13,898 nt of DNA, from NCBI GenBank assembly GCA_028278625.1, contig JANQDY010000174.1, forward strand, positions 1 through 13,898, given 5' to 3'. The stretch is from Thermodesulfobacteriota bacterium. Its GTDB lineage: Bacteria > Desulfobacterota > DSM-4660 > Desulfatiglandales > Desulfatiglandaceae. Below the pieces are notes generated by a model. That model ran no database searches. It saw only the letters and a program-made list of their open reading frames with translations, and was not told the DNA's origin. This document shows positions 6,581 to 13,898 of this stretch, piece by piece (positions within the stretch are counted from its first letter, which is position 1; the number at the start of each line of letters is the position of its first letter). A program made the translations under genes and the position numbers.

Positions 6581-7489
6581 TTGTTCACTAAGAAAATCAC
6601 CATATTACTGGTTCCGGAAGGAACAGACAACGTAAAGCAATTCAGAATTCCCCGCATATTCCCCATTTTATTCGTACTTCTATTGGCCGGTTTTTCATTA
6701 TTGAGTTTTGGTGCCATCAAGGAGTATCTCTCCTTTAAGACGAAAGTCAAGCGCGTGACGCTGCTGGAGAAGGAAAACATCCTGCAACAAAAACAGCTGC
6801 GCCTGATGGCGGGCCGCATCAAGGCCCTCACATCAGACATGGCGGAACTTGACAAACAGGAAAAGAAATTGCAGGCCCTTGCCAGCAAGGTGGGCGCGGA
6901 GGACATGAAGAAATTCAGAGGCGTGGGCGGCTCTGATGCACCTCTGCTGGATGCAAAGGAGAATCTGCGAAAAGCCGACGGTAAACTGGTCCGTTCCATG
7001 CACCGGTCCCTGGACGAGCTCGAAAACGGCATCGATCAGCGAAGGCTGGCCAACGGGGAACTTGAAAAATTCCTGAATGAACAAAAAACACTGCTTGCCT
7101 CAACGCCTTCCACCTGGCCCACCAGGGGGTGGCTGAGTTCCCGGTTTGGCTACCGAATCTCCCCCTTTACTGACAAAAAGGAATTCCACCGGGGCATCGA
7201 TATCTCGGCCAGAAGCGGCACCCCGGTTGTCTCACCGGCCAACGGATTGGTCATTTTTAACGGCTGGCAGAGTGGTTACGGCAGGGTCATTGTCCTGAAG
7301 CACGCACGCGGCTTTAAGACAAAATATGCCCATCTCAAAAAATCTCTTGTCAAAAAGGGTCAGCATGTAAAAAAAGGAGCCAAGATCGGCCTGGTCGGCA
7401 GATCCGGCCGCACCACCGGTTCCCATCTTCACTACGAAGTTCACTTGAACAATGCCCCGGTAAATCCGCTTCGCTACATTCTGAATTGA
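6581..7489 (+). CDS. Membrane-anchored M23 (LytM) peptidoglycan endopeptidase
   Basis: 302 residues, starting at TTG (6581) with GGAG six bases upstream; I see no ATG that would keep the N-terminus intact. Residues 25-45 form one membrane segment, giving a type II anchor with a periplasmic body. Residues about 50-105 and 130-170 are heptad-rich and probably coiled coil. Residues about 180-300 are the LytM domain: SSRFGYRISPFTDKKEFHRGID gives the HxxxD zinc ligands His203 and Asp207; His251 (YAH) and His282/His284 (SHLHYEV) complete the site. All key residues are present, so an active D,D- or L,D-cross-link hydrolase is expected rather than an inactive activator such as EnvC. It acts on the cell wall during growth or division. 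It lies 141 bp upstream of secA, which has its own candidate promoter. The exact bond cleaved cannot be told. Confidence 0.93.
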   Translation: MFTKKITILLVPEGTDNVKQFRIPRIFPILFVLLLAGFSLLSFGAIKEYLSFKTKVKRVTLLEKENILQQKQLRLMAGRIKALTSDMAELDKQEKKLQALASKVGAEDMKKFRGVGGSDAPLLDAKENLRKADGKLVRSMHRSLDELENGIDQRRLANGELEKFLNEQKTLLASTPSTWPTRGWLSSRFGYRISPFTDKKEFHRGIDISARSGTPVVSPANGLVIFNGWQSGYGRVIVLKHARGFKTKYAHLKKSLVKKGQHVKKGAKIGLVGRSGRTTGSHLHYEVHLNNAPVNPLRYILN

Positions 7490-7545
7490 TTTCAGTAGCT
7501 TCTTCGTCCCTTCGGCATCCATCATCCCAATTGGCGCTTAAGCCC

Positions 7546-7574
7546 TTGATTTTTGTTCCGCAAAGTTTTTTAAT
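7546..7574 (+). promoter_or_regulatory. Candidate secA promoter
   Basis: TTGATT (7546-7551), 17 bases and TTTAAT (7569-7574) lie about 57 bases before the secA ATG. A dyad, CCGCA (7558-7562) and TGCGG (7574-7578), overlaps the spacer and -10, so a bound protein or folded leader could interfere with it. Confidence 0.42.
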
Positions 7575-7630
7575 GCGGGCTGATATGGCCAATACCTCGC
7601 ATCTCCTGAATTAATTTAGGGTAAAACATC

Positions 7631-10492
7631 ATGTTTGGAAAAGTTATCAAAGGAATTTTCGGCAGCAAGAACGAACGTACACTCAAAAGAATGCAGCCCC
7701 TGGTCGATCAGATCAATGGTCTGGAACCGGATTTTCAGAAACTCTCCGATGAAGCGCTCCTGGCCAAAACCACCGAGTTCAGGGAAAGGCTTAAAGCGGG
7801 AGAAACCCTGGATGACATTCTTCCCGAAGCATTTGCAACCGTTCGTGAGACGTCCGTACGACGGCTGGGCATGCGGCATTTTGATGTCCAGCTCATCGGC
7901 GGCGTGGTGCTCCATCAGGGAAAGATCGCCGAAATGAAAACCGGTGAGGGAAAGACCCTGGCGGCCACCCTGCCCCTTTACTTAAACGCGCTGGAAGGGC
8001 GCGGCGCGCATCTGGTAACGGTCAATGACTATCTGGCAAGGCGGGACGCCGAATGGATGGGGGCCATTTACGAGGCATTGGGTCTCAGGGTTGGCGTTAT
8101 CGTACACGGCATGGACGACGCGGAGCGAAAAGATGCCTACAATTGCGATATCACTTACGGCACCAACAATGAATTCGGCTTTGACTACCTTCGTGACAAC
8201 ATGAAGTTCGATACAAATGACCTGGTCCAAAGGGAATTCCGCTACGCCATCGTGGACGAGGTGGACAGCATCTTGATTGACGAGGCCCGGACACCGCTCA
8301 TCATCAGCGGTCCCATGGAGCACAGCGAAAACAAGATATTTGAAGCGGTGAAACCCCTGGTCATCAAGCTCAGACAGAAACAGGGGACCATTATCCGCTC
8401 CCATTTAAAGGACGCGCGACAATTGCTGGACGCGGATCAGGTGGATGACAACACCATTGAAACACTCCTGAAAATCAAAAGGGGTGATCCCAAAAATCCC
8501 GTTTATCTGGACATCGTGGCCCAGAACCAGGCCCTGAAAAAGCAAATCGACCGAACGGAAAGCATGCTCCGGTCCCAGAAAATCCTGCCCGAACTGGATC
8601 AGGACCTCTATTGCACCATTGATGAACAGAGCAACGCCGTTGAACTGACTGAAAAAGGGATCGATCTTCTGTCGAAAAGCAGTTCCAACGATTTCATGCT
8701 CCCGGACCTGGATGATGAAAGCCACAATATCCGTCAGGATGAAGATCTGGACGATGGGGAAAAAGCCCAGAAACTGAGAGAGGTGGAAGAACGGTATATG
8801 CGGACTTCCGAACTGATTCATGCCACCCAGCAGTTGGTCAAAGCCTACTGGCTCTTTGAAAAGGATGTCCAATATGTCATCAAAGACAACCAGATTGTTA
8901 TCGTGGATGAATTCACCGGCCGGATGATGCCGGGCCGCCGCTGGAGCGACGGGCTCCACCAGGCGGTGGAAGCCAAGGAAGGGGTCAAAGTTGCCGGAGA
9001 GAACCAGACCCTTGCCACGGTGACCTTTCAGAACTACTTCCGCATGTACGAGAAGCTGGCCGGGATGACCGGTACGGCGGACACGGAAGCGGCGGAGTTC
9101 AACAATATCTACAAGCTGGAGGTGGTGGTCATCCCCACAAACAAGCCCATGGCAAGGATCAATTTTCCGGATGTCATCTACAAGACCGAAAGGGAGAAAT
9201 TCAAGGCGGCAGTAGACGAAATAAAGGAACTTTTTGACAAGGGCCAGCCGGTTCTGGTGGGCACCATTTCCATTGAAAAGAGCGAAATGCTGAGCAAAAT
9301 GCTCAAACGGGCCGGCGTCCCACACTCGGTGCTCAATGCGAAACACCACCAGAAGGAAGCGGAAATCGTCGCCAATGCGGGACAGGACAAAACCGTTACC
9401 ATTTCCACCAACATGGCCGGCAGGGGTACGGACATCGTTTTGGGGGAAGGGGTTCGAGAACTGGGCGGACTTCATATTCTGGGAACGGAGCGGCACGAGA
9501 GCCGCCGGGTGGATAATCAGTTGCGGGGCCGTTCCGGCCGGCAGGGGGATCCCGGCACTTCCCGGTTCTATCTTTCCCTGGAAGACGATCTACTGAGAAT
9601 CTTCGGCTCGGACCGCATCTCCTCCATCATGGAACGGATGGGCATGGAAGAAGGGGAACCCATCGAGCACAATCTCATTTCCCGGGGCATTGAAAATGCC
9701 CAGAAGAAGGTGGAAGCCCGCAACTTTGATATTCGGAAGCACCTTCTGGACTACGACAACGTCATGAACAAACATCGTGAAATCATCTATTCTCTACGGA
9801 AAAACATCCTTGAGGGGAAAGACTTCAATGACATTATTGAAGACATGATCGATCAGAAGGTTGACGCCCTGGTTGAACAATGGATCGATCCCAAAGCCTA
9901 CCCTGAAGATTGGAACATCAGGGAGCTGAACGACAGCATTTCCTGGTTGTTCGGCTTTCCATCCGGGATCGGCCCCGAAGAGTTGGGGGAAGAGGCATTT
10001 GACGCACTCAAGATGGAAGACCTTCCTCCCATGATCAAGGAGCGGGCCTTGAAGGAGTACGGTGAAAGACTAAAGCTCTTTGGAAAGGAAGATCTGGAAC
10101 GCCTCGAACGGTATCTGATTCTTCAGATCATTGACGACAAGTGGGTGGCCCATCTCCAGGCCATGGATCACATGAAGGAGGGGATCGGACTGAGGGGATA
10201 CGGTCAGCTTGACCCGCTCAAAGAATACCAAAAAGAGGGATTTGCCCTCTTTGGGGATCTCATGGATCAGATCCGCGAGGAAACCCTTAGGACCCTTTTC
10301 CGGGTTCAGATCGTTCGAGAAGAACCGGACCCATTGCCCAAAAAGAAAAAACGGACCCTGAACCTGAGTCACGGGGATGGAGACGCGGGCGGCGTTACCG
10401 TCCGGCGCAAGGAGCAGAAGATCGGCAGAAACGCCCCCTGCCCCTGCGGCAGTGGCAAAAAATACAAGAAATGCTGTGGTGCCGGCAAATAG
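7631..10492 (+). CDS. secA: SecA preprotein translocase ATPase
   Basis: The motor of Sec export: it binds preproteins and drives them through SecYEG by ATP hydrolysis at the inner membrane. 953 residues, complete. Walker A is MKTGEGKT (GEGKT 105-109), Walker B is DEVD (209-212), and NBD2 contains [13 protein letters not shown] and [12 protein letters not shown] with the arginine finger region. The helical scaffold/wing part includes [12 protein letters not shown]. The C-terminus is a SEC-C zinc motif with Cys937, Cys939, Cys948 and Cys949, which usually binds SecB and phospholipid. It is longer than the 901-residue E. coli protein; part of the extra length is a charged segment in the preprotein-crosslinking region (about 240-400, including [20 protein letters not shown]). 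The start has AGGG nine bases upstream. argJ starts 18 bases after its stop. Confidence 0.98.
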   Translation: MFGKVIKGIFGSKNERTLKRMQPLVDQINGLEPDFQKLSDEALLAKTTEFRERLKAGETLDDILPEAFATVRETSVRRLGMRHFDVQLIGGVVLHQGKIAEMKTGEGKTLAATLPLYLNALEGRGAHLVTVNDYLARRDAEWMGAIYEALGLRVGVIVHGMDDAERKDAYNCDITYGTNNEFGFDYLRDNMKFDTNDLVQREFRYAIVDEVDSILIDEARTPLIISGPMEHSENKIFEAVKPLVIKLRQKQGTIIRSHLKDARQLLDADQVDDNTIETLLKIKRGDPKNPVYLDIVAQNQALKKQIDRTESMLRSQKILPELDQDLYCTIDEQSNAVELTEKGIDLLSKSSSNDFMLPDLDDESHNIRQDEDLDDGEKAQKLREVEERYMRTSELIHATQQLVKAYWLFEKDVQYVIKDNQIVIVDEFTGRMMPGRRWSDGLHQAVEAKEGVKVAGENQTLATVTFQNYFRMYEKLAGMTGTADTEAAEFNNIYKLEVVVIPTNKPMARINFPDVIYKTEREKFKAAVDEIKELFDKGQPVLVGTISIEKSEMLSKMLKRAGVPHSVLNAKHHQKEAEIVANAGQDKTVTISTNMAGRGTDIVLGEGVRELGGLHILGTERHESRRVDNQLRGRSGRQGDPGTSRFYLSLEDDLLRIFGSDRISSIMERMGMEEGEPIEHNLISRGIENAQKKVEARNFDIRKHLLDYDNVMNKHREIIYSLRKNILEGKDFNDIIEDMIDQKVDALVEQWIDPKAYPEDWNIRELNDSISWLFGFPSGIGPEELGEEAFDALKMEDLPPMIKERALKEYGERLKLFGKEDLERLERYLILQIIDDKWVAHLQAMDHMKEGIGLRGYGQLDPLKEYQKEGFALFGDLMDQIREETLRTLFRVQIVREEPDPLPKKKKRTLNLSHGDGDAGGVTVRRKEQKIGRNAPCPCGSGKKYKKCCGAGK

Positions 10493-10510
10493 GAGAATTA
10501 ACATATTGCG

Positions 10511-11713
10511 ATGACTGAAAATACCAGCAACGGAAAAGAAAGCGTAAAAGGATTCAAGGCGGCGGCAATATCCTCCGGGATCAAGAAAAGCGGTGAGCCC
10601 GATCTGGCCCTGGTTGTCTCGGAAGTGAAAGCCCGGGCGGCCGGCGTCTTCACCGCCAACAAAGTGAAGGCCGCTCCGGTCCTTCTTTCCCAAGAACATA
10701 TCAAAAGCGGCACGGCACAAGCCATCATCGCCAATGCCGGATGCGCCAACGCCTGTACCGGAGCACCGGGCCTTGCCGATGCCAATGGCACGGCCCAATT
10801 GGTTGGAAAGTCCCTTGAAATACCCTCGGAAGATGTCCTGGTGGCTTCCACGGGCGTTATCGGCCAACGCCTGGATATGGGTAAAATTGGTGCCGCCATT
10901 CCCGATTTGAAGGGGTCCCTTGCGCCGGAAGGGATTCCCCTGGCGGCAAAAGCCATCATGACCACGGACTCTTTCCCCAAGATAGCCGGGTTCGACGGCA
11001 CGGCCCAGGGCCGCGCCTACCGCATTCTGGGATTTGCCAAGGGAGCCGGCATGATCATGCCCGACATGGCCACCATGCTCTGTTTTGTTCTGACCGACAT
11101 TCAAATGACGTCCGACAGTTTGCGGAAGGCGCTTCATGCTGCCACGGAGAAGACCTTCAACCGCATCAGCGTTGACGGAGATACCAGCACCAACGACATG
11201 GTACTGATCCTGGCCAACGGCATGGCCCAAAACCCGCCCCTGAGCCGTGAAGACCAGGTCCTGTTCGAAAAAGGACTGACCCATGTCATGGGGGATCTGG
11301 CCCGGATGATCGTCAGAGACGGCGAAGGGGCCACCAAAGTGGTGGATGTTAAAATCGACAATGCCGCATCCGCCGAGGATGCTCTTACGGCAGCCAGAAC
11401 CGTTGCCAATTCAAGCCTTGTGAAAACCGCCTTCTACGGCCAGGACCCCAACTGGGGCAGGATCATGGCGGCCCTGGGCCGGGCCCACATCCAAATGGAG
11501 GAGGCACGGGTCGATATTCGAATCGGAGACGTTCAAATCGTATCCGACGGTCTCGGCTGTGGCGAGGAAGCCGAGAAAAGGGCCGCGCAAATCATGTGGC
11601 AAAGGGAATTTGTCCTGGGGGTGGACCTGAAAATGGGCGGGCATCACGACCGTGTTGTTACCAGTGATCTGACCCACGAGTATATCGACATCAATGCCGA
11701 TTATCGGACGTGA
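10511..11713 (+). CDS. argJ: ArgJ: glutamate N-acetyltransferase / amino-acid acetyltransferase
   Basis: ArgJ moves the acetyl group from N-acetylornithine to glutamate, closing the cyclic arginine pathway; many homologues also acetylate glutamate from acetyl-CoA. The 400-residue length is normal. The self-cleavage site is the MATML motif, where Thr188 becomes the new N-terminal nucleophile of the beta chain. STGVIG (113-118) supplies the oxyanion hole, DGDTSTND and TAFYGQDPNWGRIMAALGR are family-specific, and the C-terminus ends in the typical HEYIDINADYRT. Whether it is mono- or bifunctional cannot be read reliably. The only good Shine-Dalgarno (AGGAG, 10491-10495) overlaps the secA stop and lies 15 bases before this ATG, which is unusually far. 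An in-frame ATT at 10505 sits nine bases from it and is a possible non-canonical start. Probably translated from the secA transcript. Confidence 0.97.
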   Translation: MTENTSNGKESVKGFKAAAISSGIKKSGEPDLALVVSEVKARAAGVFTANKVKAAPVLLSQEHIKSGTAQAIIANAGCANACTGAPGLADANGTAQLVGKSLEIPSEDVLVASTGVIGQRLDMGKIGAAIPDLKGSLAPEGIPLAAKAIMTTDSFPKIAGFDGTAQGRAYRILGFAKGAGMIMPDMATMLCFVLTDIQMTSDSLRKALHAATEKTFNRISVDGDTSTNDMVLILANGMAQNPPLSREDQVLFEKGLTHVMGDLARMIVRDGEGATKVVDVKIDNAASAEDALTAARTVANSSLVKTAFYGQDPNWGRIMAALGRAHIQMEEARVDIRIGDVQIVSDGLGCGEEAEKRAAQIMWQREFVLGVDLKMGGHHDRVVTSDLTHEYIDINADYRT

Positions 11714-11733
11714 CCCGGAGAGGGAGCGATATC

Positions 11734-12810
11734 ATGTTTGCAGTCATCATGTGCGGCGGCTCAGGAACCAGGTTTTGGCCCGCGAGCCGCAAAGGGCGGC
11801 CAAAACAGTTTCTGAACATCACCGGAAACGGCCCCATGGTGGTAGACACCTGTGACCGCCTTTACCCCCTAATCCCCGACGAAAACACCATTCTGATCCT
11901 GGGCAAAGGGCATCTGGAGGAAGCCACGCTGCTCTTCAAGGGACGGAAGGTTCACTTTCTGGCCGAGCCCGTGGGCAGAAACACGGCCCCCTGCATGGGC
12001 TTGGGGGCCCTCTATGCAAGACACCTTGGATCCGAGGCCCCGGTGGCATTTCTCCCGGCGGATCACTATATCAGCAGACCGAGGGTTTTTCTTGGGGATC
12101 TCAAAGCCGCGGGAGAGGTGGCCGCATCGGGCGGCATCGTAACGTTAGGGATTGTGCCCACCCGCCCTGAAACAGGATACGGGTATATTCGAAAAAGACC
12201 GGGTGATAACGAAACAACCGACACATCGGCCCACAAGGTCTCGGCCTTTGTTGAAAAACCGGATATTCAAAAGGCCCAGGAATATCTCATGAGCCGGGAA
12301 TATTACTGGAACGCCGGCATCTTCGTGGCAACGCCTGAAACAATCCTGACCGAGATTGAAAAACAGCTGCCGGATCTTTATAAAGCCCTTGTGCGGCTCT
12401 CAAAATCCTTTGACACGGATCATTTTGAACGGGCCTTTGAAAGGGCCTATGGCAGCATTACAGGGATCTCATTTGACTACGGCATCATGGAACATACGGA
12501 GCAGCCGGTCTATGTGATACCCTCCCAATGCGGCTGGAGTGACGTGGGCTCATGGGACTCCCTGTATGAATTGAGGTCGGCCGAGCGGGATGCCCGGGGG
12601 AATGTGTCGGAAGGGGAAACCCTCATCATCGACTGTGAGGAGAGTTTTGTATCGGGCAAGGGAGACCGACTGGTGGCCTGCCTGGGGCTCAAAAACTGCC
12701 TGGTTGTGGATACCGGCGACGCCCTGCTGGTGGCTGATCGGGACCATTGTCAGGCCATCCGAAAGGTCGTGGCGAAACTCAAGGAAACCGGAAAAGATGG
12801 TCTTCTGTAG
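11734..12810 (+). CDS. manC: Mannose-1-phosphate guanylyltransferase
   Basis: Makes GDP-mannose from mannose-1-phosphate and GTP in the cytoplasm, supplying mannose, fucose or rhamnose units for lipopolysaccharide and exopolysaccharide. 358 residues, i.e. the short form without the C-terminal phosphomannose-isomerase domain. The nucleotide-binding signature GGSGTRFWPASRKGRPKQF is at 8-26; EPVGRNTAP (78-86), PADHY (108-112), FVEKP (172-176), WNAGIF (192-197) and GWSDVGSW (267-274) follow, as in GMP/ManC enzymes. I chose ATG 11734 because GGGAG lies seven bases upstream and the conserved N-terminus begins there. A GTG at 11710, overlapping the argJ stop as GTGA, would add eight residues and could couple translation. 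It follows argJ by 20 bases. No terminator hairpin of quality follows. Confidence 0.95.
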   Translation: MFAVIMCGGSGTRFWPASRKGRPKQFLNITGNGPMVVDTCDRLYPLIPDENTILILGKGHLEEATLLFKGRKVHFLAEPVGRNTAPCMGLGALYARHLGSEAPVAFLPADHYISRPRVFLGDLKAAGEVAASGGIVTLGIVPTRPETGYGYIRKRPGDNETTDTSAHKVSAFVEKPDIQKAQEYLMSREYYWNAGIFVATPETILTEIEKQLPDLYKALVRLSKSFDTDHFERAFERAYGSITGISFDYGIMEHTEQPVYVIPSQCGWSDVGSWDSLYELRSAERDARGNVSEGETLIIDCEESFVSGKGDRLVACLGLKNCLVVDTGDALLVADRDHCQAIRKVVAKLKETGKDGLL

Positions 12811-12838
12811 GTCTTTCCCGTTTTAAACGGTATCCACC

Positions 12839-13495
12839 TTATTTTGCTCGCATGCGCGCCAGAACAACCTTTTTTTCCTCACCCTTTGCGCGAAGGATCT
12901 TTTTCCGGGCCTCAATATGATAACCGTCTGACATTCTATTAAAGAACGCCATACTGGTCTTTCTCAAGCCCTCCGCCAGCACGATTTCACCATCCTCCTT
13001 CAGATACCGCTTGAACAGCGCCATCAGCGGCTCGAAATAGTCCTCCCTGTAAACCACCTCGGAGCCCAGAATCACGTCAAACCGTCCCACGAGCTGAGGC
13101 CTGGTCCAGTCCAGTTCCACGATTCTGGGTGTGGAGAATCCGGCTCTGTTGTTGACATGGGCGTTGGCCCGTGCAAAATTGAGGGAATCCTCGTTGTATT
13201 CGGTCATGGTAACATTGTGTCCCGAACGGGCCGCAACGATCCCCACAACGCCGATACCGCAGCCGATTTCAAGGAACTGCCGTTGGGGGTTCACCGGCAT
13301 TTCCGTCACGTGATTGGCCAGGACAATTGACGCTTCCCATATCTTGCTCCAAAGAGGGAATTGGCTGAACACATCTTCCCTGTTGAGAAACGGATCAAGG
13401 GTCTTGGGAACGAAGAACTGAAAACGGTTTTCTCCGATGACCAAAGGTGAAATATCGGTCTCGTAACGCTCATGAAACATTGACATGGAAAACAT
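12839..13495 (-). CDS. Class I SAM-dependent methyltransferase, METTL21/Methyltransf_16-like
   Basis: 218 residues from ATG 13495, chosen because AAGGAG (13510-13505) lies nine bases upstream; a TTG at 13519 would add eight residues but would put this ribosome site inside the gene. The Rossmann fold shows motif I LEIGCGIG (75-82), an acidic residue closing strand 2 (Glu99 in MTEYN), an acidic residue with aromatic neighbour (LDW, 128-130) and FDVILGSEVVY (139-149). The upstream FPLWSKIWEASIVLANHV segment is typical of the METTL21/FAM86 group (PF10294), whose characterised members are mainly protein-lysine methyltransferases. In bacteria the substrate is generally unknown. It is convergent with manC (28-bp gap) and divergent from the metallo-beta-lactamase gene, so it is probably transcribed alone. 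Confidence 0.88.
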   Translation of the reverse strand: MFSMSMFHERYETDISPLVIGENRFQFFVPKTLDPFLNREDVFSQFPLWSKIWEASIVLANHVTEMPVNPQRQFLEIGCGIGVVGIVAARSGHNVTMTEYNEDSLNFARANAHVNNRAGFSTPRIVELDWTRPQLVGRFDVILGSEVVYREDYFEPLMALFKRYLKEDGEIVLAEGLRKTSMAFFNRMSDGYHIEARKKILRAKGEEKKVVLARMRAK

Positions 13496-13567
13496 CGGTT
13501 TTTTCTCCTTAAGGTTCAAAGCACATCATGACGCACCACCAACCCCTATGACGAAAGAGATTTGAAC
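13496..13567. promoter_or_regulatory. Short divergent intergenic region
   Basis: Only 72 bp separate the methyltransferase start (minus) and the metallo-beta-lactamase-fold start (plus), so any two promoters must overlap or lie within the flanking genes. It contains the methyltransferase Shine-Dalgarno and a small CCTTAAGG palindrome (13507-13514). No clear -35/-10 pair is seen for either side. Confidence 0.4.
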
Positions 13568-13898
13568 ATGAAGATTGTTATTCTGGGGTCTGGCACCGCC
13601 ATCCCTCTAAAAGACCGGGGATCGCCGTCCCTGGCGGTTTTTCTGGGGGACAATCCCATCCTTTTTGACATGGGTCCGGGAACCCTGGGCAAACTGGCCC
13701 GTTTGGGAATTGGACCCGAAAAAATTGAAGCCATTTATTTGACACACTTTCATCCGGACCATACCTCGGACCTGATCCATTTTCTTTTTGCCTGTCGAAA
13801 TCCCGGGATTTTAAAACGCCGGCCTCCCTTTTCAGTTTACGGCCCGAAAGGCCTGGAGAGATTCATCAACGCCCTTCAATCCGCCTACCCGGGCTGGC
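13568..13898 (+). CDS. Metallo-beta-lactamase-fold hydrolase (RNase Z/arylsulfatase-like), 5' part
   Basis: The first 110 codons of a gene that leaves the window at the right edge. The N-terminus MKIVILGSGTAIP is the usual first strand of RNase Z-like members of the fold. LFDMGPGT (32-39) precedes the metal site THFHPDHTSD, with His60, His62, Asp64 and His65 as zinc ligands. SVYGPKGLERF is also typical of this branch. The family includes tRNase Z, phosphodiesterases and uncharacterised hydrolases; the remaining ligands lie outside the window, so the exact activity cannot be assigned. The ribosome site is weak (AAAGAG about ten bases upstream). It is divergent from the methyltransferase gene. 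Confidence 0.88.
   Translation, partial: MKIVILGSGTAIPLKDRGSPSLAVFLGDNPILFDMGPGTLGKLARLGIGPEKIEAIYLTHFHPDHTSDLIHFLFACRNPGILKRRPPFSVYGPKGLERFINALQSAYPGW

Noticed and set aside
8405..9496. 363-codon frame on the strand opposite secA
   Set aside because: Complementary shadow of secA; the secA frame is fully supported by motifs across the same bases.
10070..11284. 404-codon frame on the strand opposite secA and argJ
   Set aside because: It spans the end of secA and most of argJ antisense and shows no family motif; both sense genes are certain.
12818..12830. CCGTTTTAAACGG palindrome after manC as a bidirectional terminator
   Set aside because: Only four base pairs can form around a usable loop and no T tract follows.

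Overview
The window is bacterial DNA of moderately high GC, apart from one AT-rich gap at about 4660-4890. Gene content and order point to a Desulfobacterota (former Deltaproteobacteria) genome, probably in or near Desulfobacterales. The pointers are an M23 peptidase followed by secA and argJ, a long SecA with an enlarged central region and a SEC-C tail, and a giant secreted protein built of Ig-like, FG-GAP and carboxypeptidase-regulatory-like repeats. The taxonomic call is inference from recalled gene neighbourhoods; no search was run.

Region 1 (1-4610, minus strand) is the 5' part of one very large gene that runs off the left edge. Its 1536 visible codons form one uninterrupted frame: a signal peptide, ten beta-sandwich-like units of about 82 residues, an Ig-like domain, a seven-blade FG-GAP-type propeller, then at least three more Ig-like domains and the start of another. 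The ten units are a five-unit block present twice with a 1224-bp period. This is the least ordinary object in the window and looks like a surface adhesin or extracellular scaffold.

Region 2 (4611-5084) is a 474-bp intergenic, partly AT-rich stretch. It presumably holds the promoter and leader of the giant gene, and it contains a cluster of TGCACA/TGTGCA inverted repeats that could end the upstream HAD transcript.

Region 3 (5085-6440) holds a YqaB/beta-phosphoglucomutase-like HAD phosphatase on the minus strand. Divergent from it, behind a good sigma-70-like promoter, are a 58-codon candidate small lipoprotein and an overlapping 140-residue cysteine-containing protein of unknown function.

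Region 4 (6441-12810, plus strand) is a housekeeping run: a membrane-anchored M23 peptidase (TTG start), secA, argJ and a mannose-1-phosphate guanylyltransferase. It covers envelope remodelling, preprotein export, arginine synthesis and GDP-mannose supply for surface glycans. argJ and manC follow secA closely and are probably co-transcribed with it; M23 and secA each have a candidate promoter.

Region 5 (12811-13898) has a class I SAM-dependent methyltransferase of the METTL21/Methyltransf_16 type on the minus strand, convergent with manC. Divergent from it is the 5' end of a metallo-beta-lactamase-fold hydrolase that runs off the right edge. I see no tRNA, rRNA, CRISPR array, insertion sequence or phage genes.
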